A stretch of 64,000 bases of DNA from Rhizobium sp. WYCCWR10014 (GCF_001657485.1 NZ_LXFU01000053.1:165378-229377), one strand, 5' to 3'; positions 25,647 through 34,937 are shown, numbered from the stretch's first letter. Notes: generated by a model not told the origin, from the letters alone. Numbers and translations: made by a program.

Positions 25647-26724
25647 AGGAGGTCATCCGGTCGGGAATCTGCAGCGCGACCTTGGCGGGGACCACCAGCG
25701 TTTCTGGTCCCCCCCAGCTGACACCGAGGCGGATGTCGCGAAGGCTATTCACAAAGCGTGCGACATCGATATCGGGATTGAGGTCGAAGGCAAACAGCCC
25801 CGCGTAACCCGTGAGCGTTGCCCGCCCGGGATGCTCCTGAAACGCCGGGTGACGAACGCGTCCGATCGCGGAATGCTCCTTCAGCCGCCCGGCCAGCAAA
25901 AGCCCGTTGCGCTCATGCTCCTTGAGACGCACACGCAGCGTGCGCATGCCGCGCAACAGCAGCCAGGCCTCGAAGGGTGACAGTTTGGCGCCGACATAGG
26001 GGTAGGACGTTGCATTGATCCTGGCGATGGCCTCTTTCGAGCCGACGACCACGCCGGCAACCGTATCGCTGTGACCGCCGAGATATTTCGAGGCGGCGTG
26101 AATGACGATATCGACGCCATGCTGGATCGGTTTCTGAAAGAGCGGCGTTGCCCAGGAATTGTCGATGATGGTGGTGACGCCGGCCTCCTTTGCCATGGCC
26201 GACAGCGCCGCAATGTCCTGCAGCTCGAAGACGAAGGATGTGGGGTTTTCAAGGTAGAGCAACTTGGCACCCGACAGCGCCTTGCGGACCTCGTCATGGT
26301 CGGCGGGATCGACGAAATCCACCGCGACGCCGAGCCTGGCAAGCAGCTTCACCAGAAGGCGGTAGACATCGTTGTAGAGATGGCGGACCGCAACGACCCG
26401 GTCTCCCGCCTCAACAAGACTGAGAATTGTCGACGTAATGGCAGCCGTTCCGCTCGAGAAGGCACGTCCGTCCTCTGCGCCCTCGAGGCGGGCGACCAGG
26501 AGTTCGAATTCTCGAACCGTCGGATTGTCGCCGCGCGAATAGATGTAGTTGCGCGTGCGTCCGGCAAAGACATCCTCCATCGCCTCGTAACTGTCGTAAG
26601 TGAAGAGCGACGTCTGAAAGATCGGCGGAGACACGGCGTTGAATGCCGCCGGATCGACAGGCGTAAAGAGATCGTCAGCGACCGCATGGGCGCCAAGGTC
26701 GTGCGGGTTGATCGACTGGTTCAT
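25537..26724 (-). CDS. vbsL: PLP-dependent Cys/Met-metabolism-family enzyme; vicibactin biosynthesis VbsL-like
   Basis: This 395-residue fold-type I PLP enzyme has the PLP-binding Lys (about residue 213) in IHAASKYLGGHSDT. Other family segments are YSRGDNPTVREFE, AFSSGTAAITSTIL and DNSWATPLFQKP. By sequence class it is a cystathionine lyase/synthase relative. It is the third gene of an acyltransferase-MATE-PLP operon matching vbsADL, and VbsL has been proposed to epimerise the ornithine unit to the D form. The epimerase role is from the literature on vicibactin as I recall it, while the sequence only shows a PLP enzyme. I chose the second ATG (26724) because AGAGG lies six bases upstream. Confidence 0.75.
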   Translation of the reverse strand: MNQSINPHDLGAHAVADDLFTPVDPAAFNAVSPPIFQTSLFTYDSYEAMEDVFAGRTRNYIYSRGDNPTVREFELLVARLEGAEDGRAFSSGTAAITSTILSLVEAGDRVVAVRHLYNDVYRLLVKLLARLGVAVDFVDPADHDEVRKALSGAKLLYLENPTSFVFELQDIAALSAMAKEAGVTTIIDNSWATPLFQKPIQHGVDIVIHAASKYLGGHSDTVAGVVVGSKEAIARINATSYPYVGAKLSPFEAWLLLRGMRTLRVRLKEHERNGLLLAGRLKEHSAIGRVRHPAFQEHPGRATLTGYAGLFAFDLNPDIDVARFVNSLRDIRLGVSWGGPETLVVPAKVALQIPDRMTSFIRFGVSEQTVRFAVGLEEPELLWSDLQQALHAAKR

Positions 26725-26734
26725 GGTCATCCTC

Positions 26735-28156
26735 TCATGGACAAAAGCTGGGATATGGACGGATGGAGGTCAAATGGTCGGCAGAGCGCTGCCGGAGCGC
26801 GCTGAGCGCCCGCACGAGGCAGACGGCCGACAGCAGGCCGGTCAGGGCAGAGGCCAGGAACATTGCTGCCAGCAAGCCTGAAAAGCCGAAGAAGGGCGGG
26901 AGAAGAGCCAGCAGCGGAAAAAGAAGATAGCCATTCTGCGCCAGACCGATGGCAACCGCCGCTTTCGGTCTGCCCTGAGCCTGGAAGAGGATCAGCACCG
27001 TTTGCCGCAGGCCAAACAGCAGAAGGGGAAGATGGGTTGCTATGATCGCCTGCCCGGCGATCCCGATCACCGTCGCATCGCCGGTGAAGAACGAGGCAAG
27101 CTCTTCGGAGAAGGCGAGCGCGGCCAACCCGTATGCGCCACTCACCGCACTGGTGACCACTGATAGGATGCGGGCTGCCGACAGCATCCTGGCTGTGTCG
27201 CCTCGACCCCAGGCAAAGCTCAGGATCGACTGGGCTCCGAGTGAAATGCCGATGACGGGGAGGGTTCCGACCGCCAGCAGCCGCAAGGCAATCCCGACCC
27301 CGGCGATGCCGGCTTCTCCGTGATAGGTGCCGGCGAGCGATACCACGGCCGCAATCGCGCCCGCGGTTGCGAGACTGGTCAGCGTCGTCGGTGCGCCGAC
27401 CGCAAGGACAGGTTTGAGATAACCGATATCTCCCCACCGCCAGCCAAAGGTCAGCCGGACGGTCCCAAGTCGCCTTGCGTGGTAAGCAGCATAGATGCAA
27501 AGCGCGATGAGCTGGGACAGGATGGTTGCGATTGCAACGCCCTGCAGGCCGAGGCCGAACCCAAAGATCATGATCGGGTCGAGGATCATGTTCAGCGCAA
27601 AGCAGGTGACCAGCGTCCACATGCTGAAGCGGGCATTGCCCTCTGCGATTGCCAGGAAATCGAGAATGATCTGCGCCATCGTCAGCGGCACCGAGACCGC
27701 AATGATCATCAGATAATGTTGCGCGAGCGGCTGAAGGGCAGGCGTGGCGCCGAACAGCAGCAAATCTGGAAATGCGACGATTGCGAGGGCGCTTGCCGCG
27801 CCGAAGATGACGCCGGCAGCAAGACTGATCGAGGCAATGGCGCCGGCCCGGGATCGGTTGCCGGCTCCGAGCGTGCGTCCGACCTGCGTTGCGACACCGA
27901 CGCCGATCCCCTCGCCGAAGGCGGCTAAGAGCATCAGGATCGGCAGGACGATCATGATCGCCGCGATCTGGTCTTCACCGATCATCCCGACGAAGATCAT
28001 ATTGATCGTATGATGGGCGGCGTTGACCGACAGGCCGAACATCGCCGGCAGTCCCAGCCGAAGCAGCAGCCTGAGAAGTTCAGGACTGGCAAGGTCCTCC
28101 GGTGCGAGGCGCTGCCGTCTACGGAAGCTACCGCTTGTGTCGCTCATAGCGTTCAT
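26735..28156 (-). CDS. vbsD: MATE-family efflux transporter, VbsD-like (probable siderophore export)
   Basis: This 473-residue inner-membrane antiporter has about twelve hydrophobic segments in two similar halves. The N-half has ELLRLLLRLGLPAMFGLSVN and VATQVGRTLGAG, and the second half has SLGAQSILSFAWGRGD. Those glycine-rich loops are typical of MATE proteins. Its ATG overlaps the acyltransferase stop as ATGA, and only 10 bases separate its stop from the vbsL start, so the three genes form one operon. Export of vicibactin or an intermediate is the natural role but has not been read from the sequence. Confidence 0.82.
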   Translation of the reverse strand: MNAMSDTSGSFRRRQRLAPEDLASPELLRLLLRLGLPAMFGLSVNAAHHTINMIFVGMIGEDQIAAIMIVLPILMLLAAFGEGIGVGVATQVGRTLGAGNRSRAGAIASISLAAGVIFGAASALAIVAFPDLLLFGATPALQPLAQHYLMIIAVSVPLTMAQIILDFLAIAEGNARFSMWTLVTCFALNMILDPIMIFGFGLGLQGVAIATILSQLIALCIYAAYHARRLGTVRLTFGWRWGDIGYLKPVLAVGAPTTLTSLATAGAIAAVVSLAGTYHGEAGIAGVGIALRLLAVGTLPVIGISLGAQSILSFAWGRGDTARMLSAARILSVVTSAVSGAYGLAALAFSEELASFFTGDATVIGIAGQAIIATHLPLLLFGLRQTVLILFQAQGRPKAAVAIGLAQNGYLLFPLLALLPPFFGFSGLLAAMFLASALTGLLSAVCLVRALSALRQRSADHLTSIRPYPSFCP

Positions 28157-29142
28157 GACGCAGGCACCCAGAGACGATCGCCGAAGAAACGCTCGCGGCC
28201 GAGCATCACCAGGAGCGCCCGCTTATGCGGAAAATCGAAATGCTTGACCTTGGCAAAACCCGAACGGTCGAGGTTGCGGATCTGCTGTTCGTGACTGGCG
28301 CGCGGCTCGCCGACGATGCGCTTCGTGCGCGGATCGTCGAGGAAGATGAAATGCATCAGCGAGGGAAGCCATGCGCTGATCCATTTCTTGCCGCGATAGC
28401 CGGGCTCGCCGATCGCGACATGCCATCCACGATCATAGTCGTCGGCGTCGTAAAACGGACCGAGCCGGTTCTCTTTCGCCCAATAGACTTCGAAATAGCC
28501 GAAGGGAATGTCCGCGAAACTGCCGATCAGCGGCAGGACATGCGGATCTGCGATCCTTTCTTCCAGGATCTCCCGGTGCTTGTCGATCGAACCCGCATCC
28601 TCCCAGATCGTGTTGACCTGTTCGTCGTTCATCCAGCGATGAAATGCTGCAAGATCGGTCTCCGGGTCGGCCACCGTGAAGGTGATTTCCCGTTCCAGCC
28701 AGGGGATGAAACGCCTGTAGATCGTGCCCTTTGGCTTTGCGGGTCGACGCGGATGATACCGGCCCGCTGTCATCTCCCGCACGGGCGGTAGCGGATAGGA
28801 CAGCTGCGGGAGCCACAGTGAAGGCCATTGCCACAGGATCGCCGAATCGAGCCTTCCGCCTGTATCCGCAATATGCGGCGGGAGGCTTGCCTGATGCCCT
28901 TCGAAGACGACTGAGGTGATCGAGCGATCTTCTGCCGTCACGGCTTCGGCGGCCGCCATGAGAAGCTCTGCCGATTGCACCGGATCGCCATGGTAGAAGG
29001 TCACCGACGCGACGCCGGCCTCGACCTCGAATGCGGCTTCGTGGTGGCCGTAAGCGGTCTTGAGGTGGATGAGATTGGGGGCGATGCTGACGTAGCTGCG
29101 CGACTGCAGTGCGCGCCTTTGTTTGACGGCGTCGAAATCCAT
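28153..29142 (-). CDS. vbsA: Siderophore N-acyltransferase (IucB/RhbD/AlcB fold), VbsA-like
   Basis: This 329-residue acyltransferase should load (R)-3-hydroxybutyrate onto N5-hydroxyornithine to create the hydroxamate. The C-terminal ~190 residues are the GNAT-like siderophore acyltransferase domain: WMNDEQVNTIWEDAG, then PFGYFEVYWAKENRLGPFY and finally GEPRASHEQQIRNLDRSGF. The N-terminal ~130 residues are a second, non-catalytic GNAT-like half as in other AlcB/IucB proteins. The ATG at 29142 has a strong AAGGAG six bases upstream. The longer frame starting at 29205 would translate the GC-rich tandem repeat in the leader and is unlikely. It is the first gene of vbsADL. Confidence 0.83.
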   Translation of the reverse strand: MDFDAVKQRRALQSRSYVSIAPNLIHLKTAYGHHEAAFEVEAGVASVTFYHGDPVQSAELLMAAAEAVTAEDRSITSVVFEGHQASLPPHIADTGGRLDSAILWQWPSLWLPQLSYPLPPVREMTAGRYHPRRPAKPKGTIYRRFIPWLEREITFTVADPETDLAAFHRWMNDEQVNTIWEDAGSIDKHREILEERIADPHVLPLIGSFADIPFGYFEVYWAKENRLGPFYDADDYDRGWHVAIGEPGYRGKKWISAWLPSLMHFIFLDDPRTKRIVGEPRASHEQQIRNLDRSGFAKVKHFDFPHKRALLVMLGRERFFGDRLWVPAS

Positions 29143-29154
29143 GATGTTCTCCTT

Positions 29155-29186
29155 GGCCGGTCGGGGGCCGGTCGGGGCCGGTCGGG
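29155..29186. repeat. Three tandem GGCCGGTCGGG units in the vbsA leader
   Basis: Three near-perfect copies of an 11-bp GC-rich unit (29155-29165, 29166-29176, 29176-29186) lie directly upstream of the vbsA ribosome binding site. No coding reason is apparent. Confidence 0.6.
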
Positions 29187-29357
29187 CTTTCGGCGCCGCG
29201 AGCATGAAGCGCGCTCTTGTGCCGATTTAGTAGAATGACGATCCATCTCCCGCTGGGTTTAGGGGTAAGCGAAGAAAAACATTCTCATCAATTTTCTAAA
29301 CTGCAGCCTGCCGGATCCGTCACTTGCGCATGACCATCGTCACCGCAGGAGCTGCGA

Positions 29358-29576
29358 ATGGATAATCTTGAACTTCACGAAGATCTCTGGATCGCCGTCA
29401 TCGACACCGAGCGTCGCTACTCGGTTTGGCCGCAGGACAAGCGGATTCCCCTGGGCTGGGAGCCGGCGGGTTTTGCCGGTTCGCGCCAGCAATGCCTGGC
29501 GCATATCGCTGAGGTCTGGGCGGATCCGCGCCCCCTCTCCCTGCGCTCGGCAATCGCCGGCGATGCGCGTCTCTGA
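29358..29576 (+). CDS. vbsG: MbtH-like NRPS accessory protein, VbsG-like
   Basis: This 72-residue protein belongs to the MbtH family that binds and activates NRPS adenylation domains. The signature is intact: the SVWP motif, PLGWEPAGFAGSRQQCL, and IAEVWADPRPLSLR near the C-terminus. It is the first gene of vbsGSO and ends 10 bases before the NRPS start. An AGGAG sequence precedes the ATG. MbtH-like partners are often required for solubility or activity of the cognate adenylation domain, here VbsS. Confidence 0.9.
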   Translation: MDNLELHEDLWIAVIDTERRYSVWPQDKRIPLGWEPAGFAGSRQQCLAHIAEVWADPRPLSLRSAIAGDARL

Positions 29577-29586
29577 AAACGGCTGG

Positions 29587-32500
29587 ATGGCACGGATGAA
29601 CAAACAGATCACAAACTTCGCAGGTGCCACCCCGACCGATGTCGCAACGGACGCGGTCTTCGAGAGCTTTCCACTGACGATCGCGCAGAAGCGTATCTGG
29701 TCGCTGGAGCAGATCGGCAACGACACGGTGTTTCCCGACCAGGTCATTTCGCTGCGATTGAGCCCGGCAGTCGACGTCAAGACGATTGCCGGCGCCTGCC
29801 GGGCGCTCGTGGCGCAACATCCGTCGCTTGCCACCCGGTTCCGCCGGCTGGCGGGCGGCCGCGTCGAGCAATACTGCGGCGCATTGAACGCTGTACCGAT
29901 CGAGATTGTCGGCGAAGGTGCTGCTCCTGCGGAGGCCGATGCGTTGGCCGCCCAGAAAGCCTTCCGCGACGGGCACTTCGATCTCCTTGCTGGTCCACCA
30001 GCGCGTGTTCAGATTATCTTGCTTGCCGATGGGCAGTCGCTTCTGACGATCGTGCTTCATCCCGTGATCTCGGACGATCGCGAGAAGTCTATTCTTGCCG
30101 GCTCCCTGACGCGAATTCTCGACGGCGCACCCGCCGGCGAAACGCAGTTGACCGAGATCCTGGCCGGAACGCGGGAGGCTGAGTGGCTGCAGACGGAGCA
30201 GGCGCAGGAATCCCTCTCCTATTGGCGCAACACGATCGGTCTCGATTATGCGGCCTCGACCTTTCCCACCCGCTTCAACAGCGGCGGGCTGGCAGGTGTG
30301 GCGCGCGCTCAACATCGATTTTCGATCGAGCCCGATCTCTGGGAGAAGCTCGGTCGACATGCGCAGCAAAAGGGATATCAGGTCGATCGCGTGCTTCACG
30401 CCGCCTTTTGCGCGCTGCTGGCGCGCTACAGCGGCAACTATGCTTTGCTGACCGGGATCCTGATCGCGCGGCCGCAGAAGCAGCACCTTGCGAACCACGG
30501 CCGTGCCGAACAGGTCCTTCCCCTCATCCTGTCGCTGACATCAAGAAGCTCTCTCGACGATGTCATCGCAGCGATCTCATTGGCAACGCAGCAGGGGCTT
30601 GCCCGGCTCGTTCCGCTGGAGCGCATCACGCAGGAACTAGTCGTCGACGAAGCGGCTGCCCAGGAAGCCGTGGTCAAGGCGCTGTTCGAATTCCGCCAGC
30701 CGTATCGGGTCCCCAGGCACGCAACCAATCTGGAACCGCTGGGGGCGCGCGCCGACAGCGAGCTTTCCCTGGTGATCGAAGCGGGTCTGGATGGCGCCGC
30801 ATCCGGGTTGATCGATTATGCGCAGGATCTCTATGACAGCGCGCTGATTGCCCGTGTCTCCCAGCATTTCACCCTCGTTCTGGAGCAGATCGTTGCGCGG
30901 CCGAATGTGCGTATCAAGGACATCGAACTCGTGGGCAGCGACGAGCTCGACCAATTGTCGGCGCCCTACGAGGACGAGACTGTCAACGATGACAGACCGG
31001 TCCACGAGCTGATATCGGTCCATTCGCGCCAGACGCCCGAGAAGACGGCGATCGTCTATGGTGACGAGGAATGGAGCCATGGCTGGCTGGAGGCCAGCAC
31101 CAACCGTCTCGCACATCGGTTGCGGCACCTGGGTGTTCGCGCCGAGGTGACGGTCGCCATCTTCATCAAGCGCTCGCCAGAGGCCATCGTCGGGATCCTC
31201 GCGACGCTGAAGGCGGGCGGCGCCTATATCCCCGTCGAGCCTGACCATCCGCCGGTCCGCAACCACCACATTCTGCGCGACGGCGGTGTCAAGATCGTTC
31301 TGACCCACAGCTGGCTTCGTCATCGGCTGCCGGAAGAGCTCGACACCATTATCCTCGAACTCGACAAGATCGACCTCGACGGCGAGCCAGATACGCCGCT
31401 TGATATTCCGATCCACAAGGATCAGCTCGCCTATGTCATGTACACCTCCGGATCGACCGGATTGCCGAAGGGCGTGGCCGTCGAGCACGGTCCGCTGACG
31501 CACCATCTGCAGAACACCTCGCGTGTCTACGGCATGAGCTCGGAGTCGCGGGAGCTGCCGTTCCTGCCTTTCAGTTCGGATGGCGGGCACGAGCGATGGA
31601 TGAACCCGCTGATGGAGGGCGGTAGCATCATCCTTCCCGATCAACCGCTCTGGACGCCGGAAGAGACATTGACGGCCATGCGCAAGCATGGCGCCAACAA
31701 TGCCAGCATTCCCACAACCTATCTGCAGCAACTGGCGGAATGGGCCGACATCACCGACGGCGCGCCGCCGATGCGCCTTTATTCCTTCGGTGGCGAGGGG
31801 CTGGCGCAGCCGACCTTCGACCTGCTGTCGCGGGCGCTGAAGTCAGAATGGCTGATCAACGGCTACGGGCCGACCGAAACCATCATGACGCCGATGGTCT
31901 GGAAGGTGAGGGCCGGCACGAAGTTTCAGGGGGTCTATGCTCCGCTCGGTCGCGCTGTCGGGTTAAGGCGCGTCTATGTGCTCGACCCTGACCTCAATCC
32001 GTGCCCGATCGGCGTGACGGGTGAGCTCTATATCGGCGGAGAGGGTATTGCACGCGGTTACCTCGGCAAGCCGGATACGACGGCGGACCGCTTCATCCCC
32101 GATCCGTTCTTCACGGAGGGCGGCCGGCTTTATCGCTCCGGCGATCTGACGCGTTGGCGTGATGACGGAACCGTCGAATTCGTCGGTCGTGTCGACCATC
32201 AGGTGAAGCTTCGCGGCTACCGGATCGAACTCGGTGAGATCGAAGCGGCTCTGCTCCAGCAGCCGGGCGTCGGCGAAGCCCTGGTGGTTCTGCGCGATGA
32301 CGATGCCAGCGGCGACAAGGCGCTCGTTGCCTACGTCGTTCCGAAGAAGGACGAGACGTTGAACGTCGAGACGATCCGCGCCGGCCTCGAGCGCAGCCTG
32401 CCATCCTATATGGTGCCGGCTGCCGTGGTCGAACTGGAAAAAATGCCGACCAATCCGAACAGCAAGCTCGATCGATTTGCGCTGCCGGCGCCGCAACCGG

Positions 32501-33588
32501 TCAAACGCACCATCGTCGAGCCGGCGACGGTGCTCGAAGAGGAGGTGCTGGATGTCTGGCGGCAGGTTCTCAAGCTGGAAGCGATCAGCGTCGAGGACAA
32601 TTTCTTCGCGATCGGCGGCAATTCGCTTGGCGCGATCCGCATCCTTTCGCAGCTGCGGCAGCGCCGGCCGAAAACCCCGCTCACCGTTGCCGATATCTTC
32701 AACAATCCGACCGTGCGCTCGTTTGCCGGCGTGATGGAGCAGGGAGACGAACGGGATCTGTCGGAGGTGATCGTGCTGCGTGCTTCCGGCGCCAAGCCGC
32801 GGCTCTATTGCTTCCCAGGCCTTCTCGTCAGCACGCGTGAATATGTCAAGCTCGTCGATTATCTCGGGGCCAATCAGCCGGCGAGCGGCTTCATTTGCCA
32901 CTCGCTTTCGGAGAAAAAGGCAGTCGGCGCACCGGTCGAAGAGATCATCCAGAGCTATGTCGACTATATCAGGACGCATAGCCAGGGAGCGCCCTGCTAT
33001 TTCCTCGGCTGGTCGTGGGGCGGACTTCTGGCCTATGAGGCTGCCCGCGCCCTCGGCAATCAGGTCGACGTCAGGATGATGGCGATGGTCGACGTTTGCG
33101 ACCTCGGATCGGAATTCGCAATCGGAGCAAAGCCGAGGTTCCGGCCGGGCGAGCGCGATGAGCTTCATCGAGACGTAGAGGCGTGGCTTGGAAGAACCGC
33201 GATGCGCCCCGAATGGGACCGGCTGCTGTCGACGATGGATGCGGATACTTACGATCAGTTCCTGCGCTTTGTCGGCGACGAAAAGGACCCACTTCCGAAC
33301 GACGGGCCCGATATCAGCAGTCGCGAGCATACGTTTTGGGTGCTGATCGACAATGCCCTGATCTTCCGCAAACACCGGCTCGTTCCGCACGATGTGCCGA
33401 TCTACCCCTGGGCTGCCGACGACAGCCTCAATCGCGGCCTCAACCTGATCGATTGGCGCCGCCTGTCGCCGCGGGCGCGTGCGGCCGAAATCATCACCGG
33501 CACCAACCATCTGCACATGATCGGGTCTCCCGCCTTCCACTCAAGGCTTGCCCTGCGTCTCAAGGAAACAGAGAAGGATATCGCATGA
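29587..33588 (+). CDS. vbsS: Nonribosomal peptide synthetase, single module C(degenerate)-A-PCP-TE, VbsS-like
   Basis: This 1333-residue synthetase should assemble three acyl-hydroxyornithine units into the cyclic trilactone vicibactin. Order: condensation-like domain (about 25-440), adenylation domain (about 460-965; A3 TSGSTGLPKG near 620-630, GYGPTET, RSGDLTRW, catalytic Lys960 in NSKLDR), carrier domain (GGNSLG, phosphopantetheine Ser1013) and thioesterase (GWSWGG, Ser1142; His in GTNHLHMIG). The condensation motif HHxxxDG reads HPVISDD at residues 158-164, so the catalytic second His is replaced by Pro. The A4 region reads FSSDGGHERW, without the usual FDxS aspartate. The TE probably does oligomerisation and cyclisation. 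The first in-frame ATG after vbsG (29587) is chosen, and 29596 is also possible. Confidence 0.88.
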   Translation: MARMNKQITNFAGATPTDVATDAVFESFPLTIAQKRIWSLEQIGNDTVFPDQVISLRLSPAVDVKTIAGACRALVAQHPSLATRFRRLAGGRVEQYCGALNAVPIEIVGEGAAPAEADALAAQKAFRDGHFDLLAGPPARVQIILLADGQSLLTIVLHPVISDDREKSILAGSLTRILDGAPAGETQLTEILAGTREAEWLQTEQAQESLSYWRNTIGLDYAASTFPTRFNSGGLAGVARAQHRFSIEPDLWEKLGRHAQQKGYQVDRVLHAAFCALLARYSGNYALLTGILIARPQKQHLANHGRAEQVLPLILSLTSRSSLDDVIAAISLATQQGLARLVPLERITQELVVDEAAAQEAVVKALFEFRQPYRVPRHATNLEPLGARADSELSLVIEAGLDGAASGLIDYAQDLYDSALIARVSQHFTLVLEQIVARPNVRIKDIELVGSDELDQLSAPYEDETVNDDRPVHELISVHSRQTPEKTAIVYGDEEWSHGWLEASTNRLAHRLRHLGVRAEVTVAIFIKRSPEAIVGILATLKAGGAYIPVEPDHPPVRNHHILRDGGVKIVLTHSWLRHRLPEELDTIILELDKIDLDGEPDTPLDIPIHKDQLAYVMYTSGSTGLPKGVAVEHGPLTHHLQNTSRVYGMSSESRELPFLPFSSDGGHERWMNPLMEGGSIILPDQPLWTPEETLTAMRKHGANNASIPTTYLQQLAEWADITDGAPPMRLYSFGGEGLAQPTFDLLSRALKSEWLINGYGPTETIMTPMVWKVRAGTKFQGVYAPLGRAVGLRRVYVLDPDLNPCPIGVTGELYIGGEGIARGYLGKPDTTADRFIPDPFFTEGGRLYRSGDLTRWRDDGTVEFVGRVDHQVKLRGYRIELGEIEAALLQQPGVGEALVVLRDDDASGDKALVAYVVPKKDETLNVETIRAGLERSLPSYMVPAAVVELEKMPTNPNSKLDRFALPAPQPVKRTIVEPATVLEEEVLDVWRQVLKLEAISVEDNFFAIGGNSLGAIRILSQLRQRRPKTPLTVADIFNNPTVRSFAGVMEQGDERDLSEVIVLRASGAKPRLYCFPGLLVSTREYVKLVDYLGANQPASGFICHSLSEKKAVGAPVEEIIQSYVDYIRTHSQGAPCYFLGWSWGGLLAYEAARALGNQVDVRMMAMVDVCDLGSEFAIGAKPRFRPGERDELHRDVEAWLGRTAMRPEWDRLLSTMDADTYDQFLRFVGDEKDPLPNDGPDISSREHTFWVLIDNALIFRKHRLVPHDVPIYPWAADDSLNRGLNLIDWRRLSPRARAAEIITGTNHLHMIGSPAFHSRLALRLKETEKDIA

Positions 33589-34937
33589 CCGTCGCTTTTG
33601 CCCGCCGGGATACCGAGCCGCTGGATATTGCCGGCATCGGCATCGGCCCCTCGAATCTGAGCCTCGCCTGCCTGTTCGAGTCGGTGCCGGAGATCAGAAG
33701 CCGTTTCTTCGAGCGGCGCCCGTCGTTCGACTGGCATCCCGGCATGATGATGCCCGGCGTCGAGCTGCAATCGTCCTTTTTGAAAGACCTCGTCACGCCG
33801 GTCCTGCCGACCAGCCGCTGGTCATTCGTCTCCTATCTGGTTGCCCATAAGAGGCTCTACGCCTTCCTGAACGCCAATTATGAGGCCGTTCCCCGGCAGG
33901 AGTTTGCACGTTATCTCGCCTGGGTGGCCAACGGCGTGGACGGCCTGCGCTTTGGCACCGAGATCCGTGACGTCGAGCATCGCGACGACCGCTTCTTCCT
34001 GCGGTTCGACAACGGCCAGGAGGAGGCGCGAAACCTGGTGATCGGCACGGGATCTTCACCCTTCGTGCCCGACTGGGCAAAACCGTTTCTAGGCGCCGAT
34101 TGCTTTCATAACAGCGAGGCCAAATCGCGTCTCAGCGATCTCGGCGCTGCCCGCATCGTCGTGGTCGGTGGCGGTCAAAGCGGCGGCGAGGTCGTCGAAG
34201 CCCTGCTTGCCGATCCAGGTTCCATGAAGGAGCTGACATGGATCAGCCGGCGTCACAATTTCGAGCCGATCAACGACACGCCGTTTTCGAACCAGGTCTT
34301 CTCGCCGGAATACGTGCAGGCCTATCTGAAGCTCGGCGGAGAGCAGAAGCAGGCCGCTTTGAAGAACTCGATCCTGACCAGCGACGGCTTGTCGATTTCG
34401 ACGATTCACGCGATCTATCGCCGCCTCTATGCGTTGCGCTACCTCGAGCCGAGCACGCTCAATGCCTCTCTGGCCCCCAATCGCGATGTGATCCAGATGG
34501 AGCGGAACGGCAATGCCTATCGGCTCATCGTCAGGAACCAATTCGACGGCGGGATCGAGGTGCTGCATGCGGATGCGGTGGTTCTGGCAACCGGCTACCG
34601 GTTCCGGTTGCCGGATGCTCTCGGCTCGCTGGGCGACAGGATAACGCTCGACAGAAACGGCTATCCGCTTCTCAATGACGACTACACGATGCAGTGGACG
34701 GGTCCGAGGGCCAACCGGCTGTTTGCGCAGAATGCGGGGCGATACTCGCATGGTATCGCCGACTCCCAGCTCAGCCTCATGGCCTGGCGCAGCGCAACCA
34801 TCGTCAATGCTCTTCTCGGCCGGCAGCATTTCGATGCCGAACCCGACAACGGGCAACTCGCCTGGGCGACGGAGACTACTTCCGCAATGCCTCATCAGCT
34901 CCGAGCCGGCTATTCGGACGGCATGCTGTCGTCCTGA
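33585..34937 (+). CDS. vbsO: L-ornithine N5-monooxygenase, VbsO-like
   Basis: This 450-residue flavoprotein hydroxylates the side-chain amine of ornithine using FAD, NADPH and oxygen, the first step of hydroxamate siderophore synthesis. The FAD motif GIGIGPSNL is at about residues 17-25. The NADPH motif VVVGGGQSGGE is near residue 190, and ATGYRF of the class B monooxygenases is near residue 340. ELQSSFLKDLVTP is the substrate-side segment of SidA/PvdA enzymes. Its ATG overlaps the NRPS stop (ATGA), so the two are translationally coupled. Its end overlaps the convergent vbsP gene by 28 bases. Confidence 0.9.
   Translation: MTVAFARRDTEPLDIAGIGIGPSNLSLACLFESVPEIRSRFFERRPSFDWHPGMMMPGVELQSSFLKDLVTPVLPTSRWSFVSYLVAHKRLYAFLNANYEAVPRQEFARYLAWVANGVDGLRFGTEIRDVEHRDDRFFLRFDNGQEEARNLVIGTGSSPFVPDWAKPFLGADCFHNSEAKSRLSDLGAARIVVVGGGQSGGEVVEALLADPGSMKELTWISRRHNFEPINDTPFSNQVFSPEYVQAYLKLGGEQKQAALKNSILTSDGLSISTIHAIYRRLYALRYLEPSTLNASLAPNRDVIQMERNGNAYRLIVRNQFDGGIEVLHADAVVLATGYRFRLPDALGSLGDRITLDRNGYPLLNDDYTMQWTGPRANRLFAQNAGRYSHGIADSQLSLMAWRSATIVNALLGRQHFDAEPDNGQLAWATETTSAMPHQLRAGYSDGMLSS

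Noticed and set aside
29253..29310. Possible fourth copy of the sulfur-module element in the vbs promoter (GAAGAAAAACATTCTCATC)
   Set aside because: Only a short C/T-rich and A-rich resemblance. GACAGGTC and TAGAAAATA are absent.
29143..29357. Specific RpoI/FecI-type -35 and -10 promoter elements between vbsA and vbsG
   Set aside because: I could not identify a pair of matching motifs in both directions with confidence, and I do not recall the consensus well enough to assign one.
31963..33540. Long open frame (about 525 codons) opposite the NRPS gene
   Set aside because: It covers the A, PCP and TE domains of a clear plus-strand gene and its translation shows no recognisable domain, so it is an antisense shadow.
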